DNA of 64,000 nucleotides from Candidatus Poribacteria bacterium (GTDB lineage Bacteria; Poribacteria; WGA-4E; UBA9662): NCBI GenBank assembly GCA_030748495.1, contig JASMLX010000005.1, positions 1-64,000 on the forward strand, read 5' to 3'. Below are positions 62,780-64,000 of the stretch, one piece after another (positions within the stretch are counted from its first letter, which is position 1; every line of letters begins with the position of its first letter). Under the pieces are notes generated by a model. The model saw nothing but the letters and a program-made list of their open reading frames with translations. It had not been told where the DNA came from and ran no database searches. The position numbers were made by a program, and so were the translations under genes.

Positions 62780-64000
62780 TTAGTCAATTAATCGTGCGTT
62801 ATATTGCCGTGGCGTATGCAGGTAGCTAGAAAAGTACTGATCGTTGGTGGATTCTACCCGGTCCGCCGTATAGATGAAAATAGTATCGCGATAAGGATCG
62901 TACAGAATCACCTCCTCCCTATCATTGCCACAAACGTTAGCCGGGAAACAGTGGTACCAACCCATTTTACCACCGGAGGGTGGAGGCAAGCCTGGAAAGG
63001 TAACTACCTTTTGACCCGTTCCATCGTAAAGTGCCGCTGGACTGTAAATCAGGTCAGTACCCCGATCGTCCCAACAAATAATCTCCAGTCCGGTATTATT
63101 GGGTGACTCATCAGCTTGGAAACGGGACAAAATCTGCCCTCGATAATCCGCAATCAGCAGGTCTGGATGGTGACCATTATAACGAATTACTAGCTGCCGT
63201 CCCTCAATATCTGCGCATAACTTGCCGTAGCGGACCTCCTGCCCATGTGGCACCACCTCGTGCCCTAGCTTCAGCAGGTGTTGACCGTTTCTATTCAGCA
63301 CCTGCCCACCACCAGACATAATGGCCGCGGGTTGATCTTCCCACTGATCAATCAGTACGGCATCCAGATGCAGACCTAAATCCTTTTCCCACAGCGGTGT
63401 ACCATCGTTATCCAAACCAAAATGGCCACCATTAACCTCATCTAATTCATCACCGTCAAGATCGCCAACGGCCAGGATATAGGCCGCATGCTTGGAATAG
63501 GTGTACCAGCGACTCTCGTACTGCCAGAGGAGTTCCAACCGGTAGTTGAAGGCTAGGATATGATTACCCAGTTTGACCACGAAATCCTGAGCTTGTGAAT
63601 TACCTGAAAAATTGGCCACCATTAACCGGTGGTGAACATAGTTGGATAGATGCAACTCGCCATCGATGTAGGCGTTACACTGTTCAAGAACTTCTGGCTT
63701 GGCGCGATGTTTGATTTCGCCTGTCTGCCCCTCCAGAATCAACAGTTCCATCTGCGACATATCCCACGGATCGGTGGCCGTGTTTCCGCTTAACAAATCG
63801 GTGTCAGCAAAGAGGCAGATGACTTCTGATTTCCCATCTTGGTCAATATCGTAAACCACCACTGGGCCGGGCCTACCGGGTGACGTAGTCCTCAACTTAT
63901 TGCTAGTTCTTGCTTCCATCGTTTCTAGATCTTTAACTCCGAAAGACCAGAGCGGTTGGCCTGCTAGGTCGAAGGCCCCGATAAAACAAGGCTTGATGCC
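62780..64000 (-). CDS. Beta-propeller (FG-GAP/PQQ-like) protein, 5' end outside window
   Basis: The reading frame stays open to the window edge, so the start lies beyond 64000; at least 406 residues are present. An ATG at 63919 is internal, since family-like sequence (GAFDLAGQPLWSFGV) precedes it. The protein is a beta-propeller with repeats such as VVVYDIDQDGKSEVICLF, ILAVGDLDGDELDEVNGGHF and AAIMSGGGQVLNRNGQHLLK, of the FG-GAP/VCBS or rhamnogalacturonan-lyase-like type. It probably binds or cleaves a polysaccharide. It is followed 21 bases later by the sulfatase-like gene. Confidence 0.8.
   Translation of the reverse strand, partial: GIKPCFIGAFDLAGQPLWSFGVKDLETMEARTSNKLRTTSPGRPGPVVVYDIDQDGKSEVICLFADTDLLSGNTATDPWDMSQMELLILEGQTGEIKHRAKPEVLEQCNAYIDGELHLSNYVHHRLMVANFSGNSQAQDFVVKLGNHILAFNYRLELLWQYESRWYTYSKHAAYILAVGDLDGDELDEVNGGHFGLDNDGTPLWEKDLGLHLDAVLIDQWEDQPAAIMSGGGQVLNRNGQHLLKLGHEVVPHGQEVRYGKLCADIEGRQLVIRYNGHHPDLLIADYRGQILSRFQADESPNNTGLEIICWDDRGTDLIYSPAALYDGTGQKVVTFPGLPPPSGGKMGWYHCFPANVCGNDREEVILYDPYRDTIFIYTADRVESTNDQYFSSYLHTPRQYNARLID

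Noticed and set aside
1-64000. CRISPR array or phage region
   Set aside because: No regularly spaced short repeats, Cas proteins or phage structural genes were found; the repeats seen are single pairs or dispersed elements.

Overview
This window most likely comes from an uncultivated marine or sponge-associated bacterium of the Candidatus Poribacteria type. The strongest pointer is a C-terminal sorting-type domain carrying the motif NPFNPETWIPF, found in one intact gene and in two decayed ones. Supporting signs are several sulfatase-family proteins, a phytanoyl-CoA dioxygenase, SMP-30, Gfo/Idh and LamG families, a DUF6785-type membrane protein, and a meso-DAP-type (diderm-like) peptidoglycan pathway. 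The assignment is inferred from family content; no rRNA, tRNA or other phylogenetic marker was placed.

Layout. 0-3.8 kb: dusB translationally coupled to a Cys4 zinc-ribbon protein, then purF and a small membrane protein, all on the minus strand. 3.8-5.6 kb: a nested transposon remnant, an IS5-type element inserted at TA beside an IS630-type fragment. 5.6-11 kb: acetyltransferase, FGly-type sulfatase, then a plus-strand group of SMP-30 lactonase, lipoprotein and Kelch protein behind a good sigma-70-type promoter. 11-18 kb: IS remnant, truncated 2-hydroxyacid dehydrogenase, DUF6785 membrane protein, SDR, DUF4384-type lipoprotein, a 190-bp direct repeat and a decayed cadherin-like/FlgD-like surface protein. 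18-28 kb: SSS symporter, phytanoyl-CoA dioxygenase, dapB, amidohydrolase, LamG pseudogene, second sulfatase, rsmI. 28-35 kb: Gfo/Idh oxidoreductase, a PQQ-type sugar dehydrogenase with two ABC-2 permeases, a discoidin-like lipoprotein and a DegT aminotransferase.

35-48 kb is the most unusual stretch. It has an IS30 element whose transposase appears to lack the catalytic Glu, then a BlaI repressor overlapping an M56 (BlaR1-like) membrane peptidase fused to a long HEAT-repeat domain, behind a promoter overlapped by a perfect palindrome. Next come a truncated PepSY-like protein fused at a junction to a frameshifted SGNH/AlgX-like gene, an IS1182-type remnant, a 1283-residue secreted protein joining beta-helix, cyclophilin, Ig-like, dockerin-like and FlgD-like domains, and then remnants of two more such surface proteins and an ISAs1-type transposase.

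48-64 kb is largely housekeeping: a TonB-like/DUF4159 protein, lipoprotein, heptosyltransferase and archease (minus strand); a response regulator with dnaK (plus strand, behind a sigma-54-like site); a dcw segment rsmH-ftsL-ftsI-murE; and a final operon of beta-propeller protein, cysteine-less sulfatase-like enzyme and a 190-residue unknown.

Two themes stand out. Decayed genes and transposon fragments are dense: about six IS elements or remnants and six other broken genes. The likely novel system is the BlaI / M56-HEAT / PepSY-like cluster at 36.0-39.9 kb, which looks like an envelope-sensing regulatory cassette.
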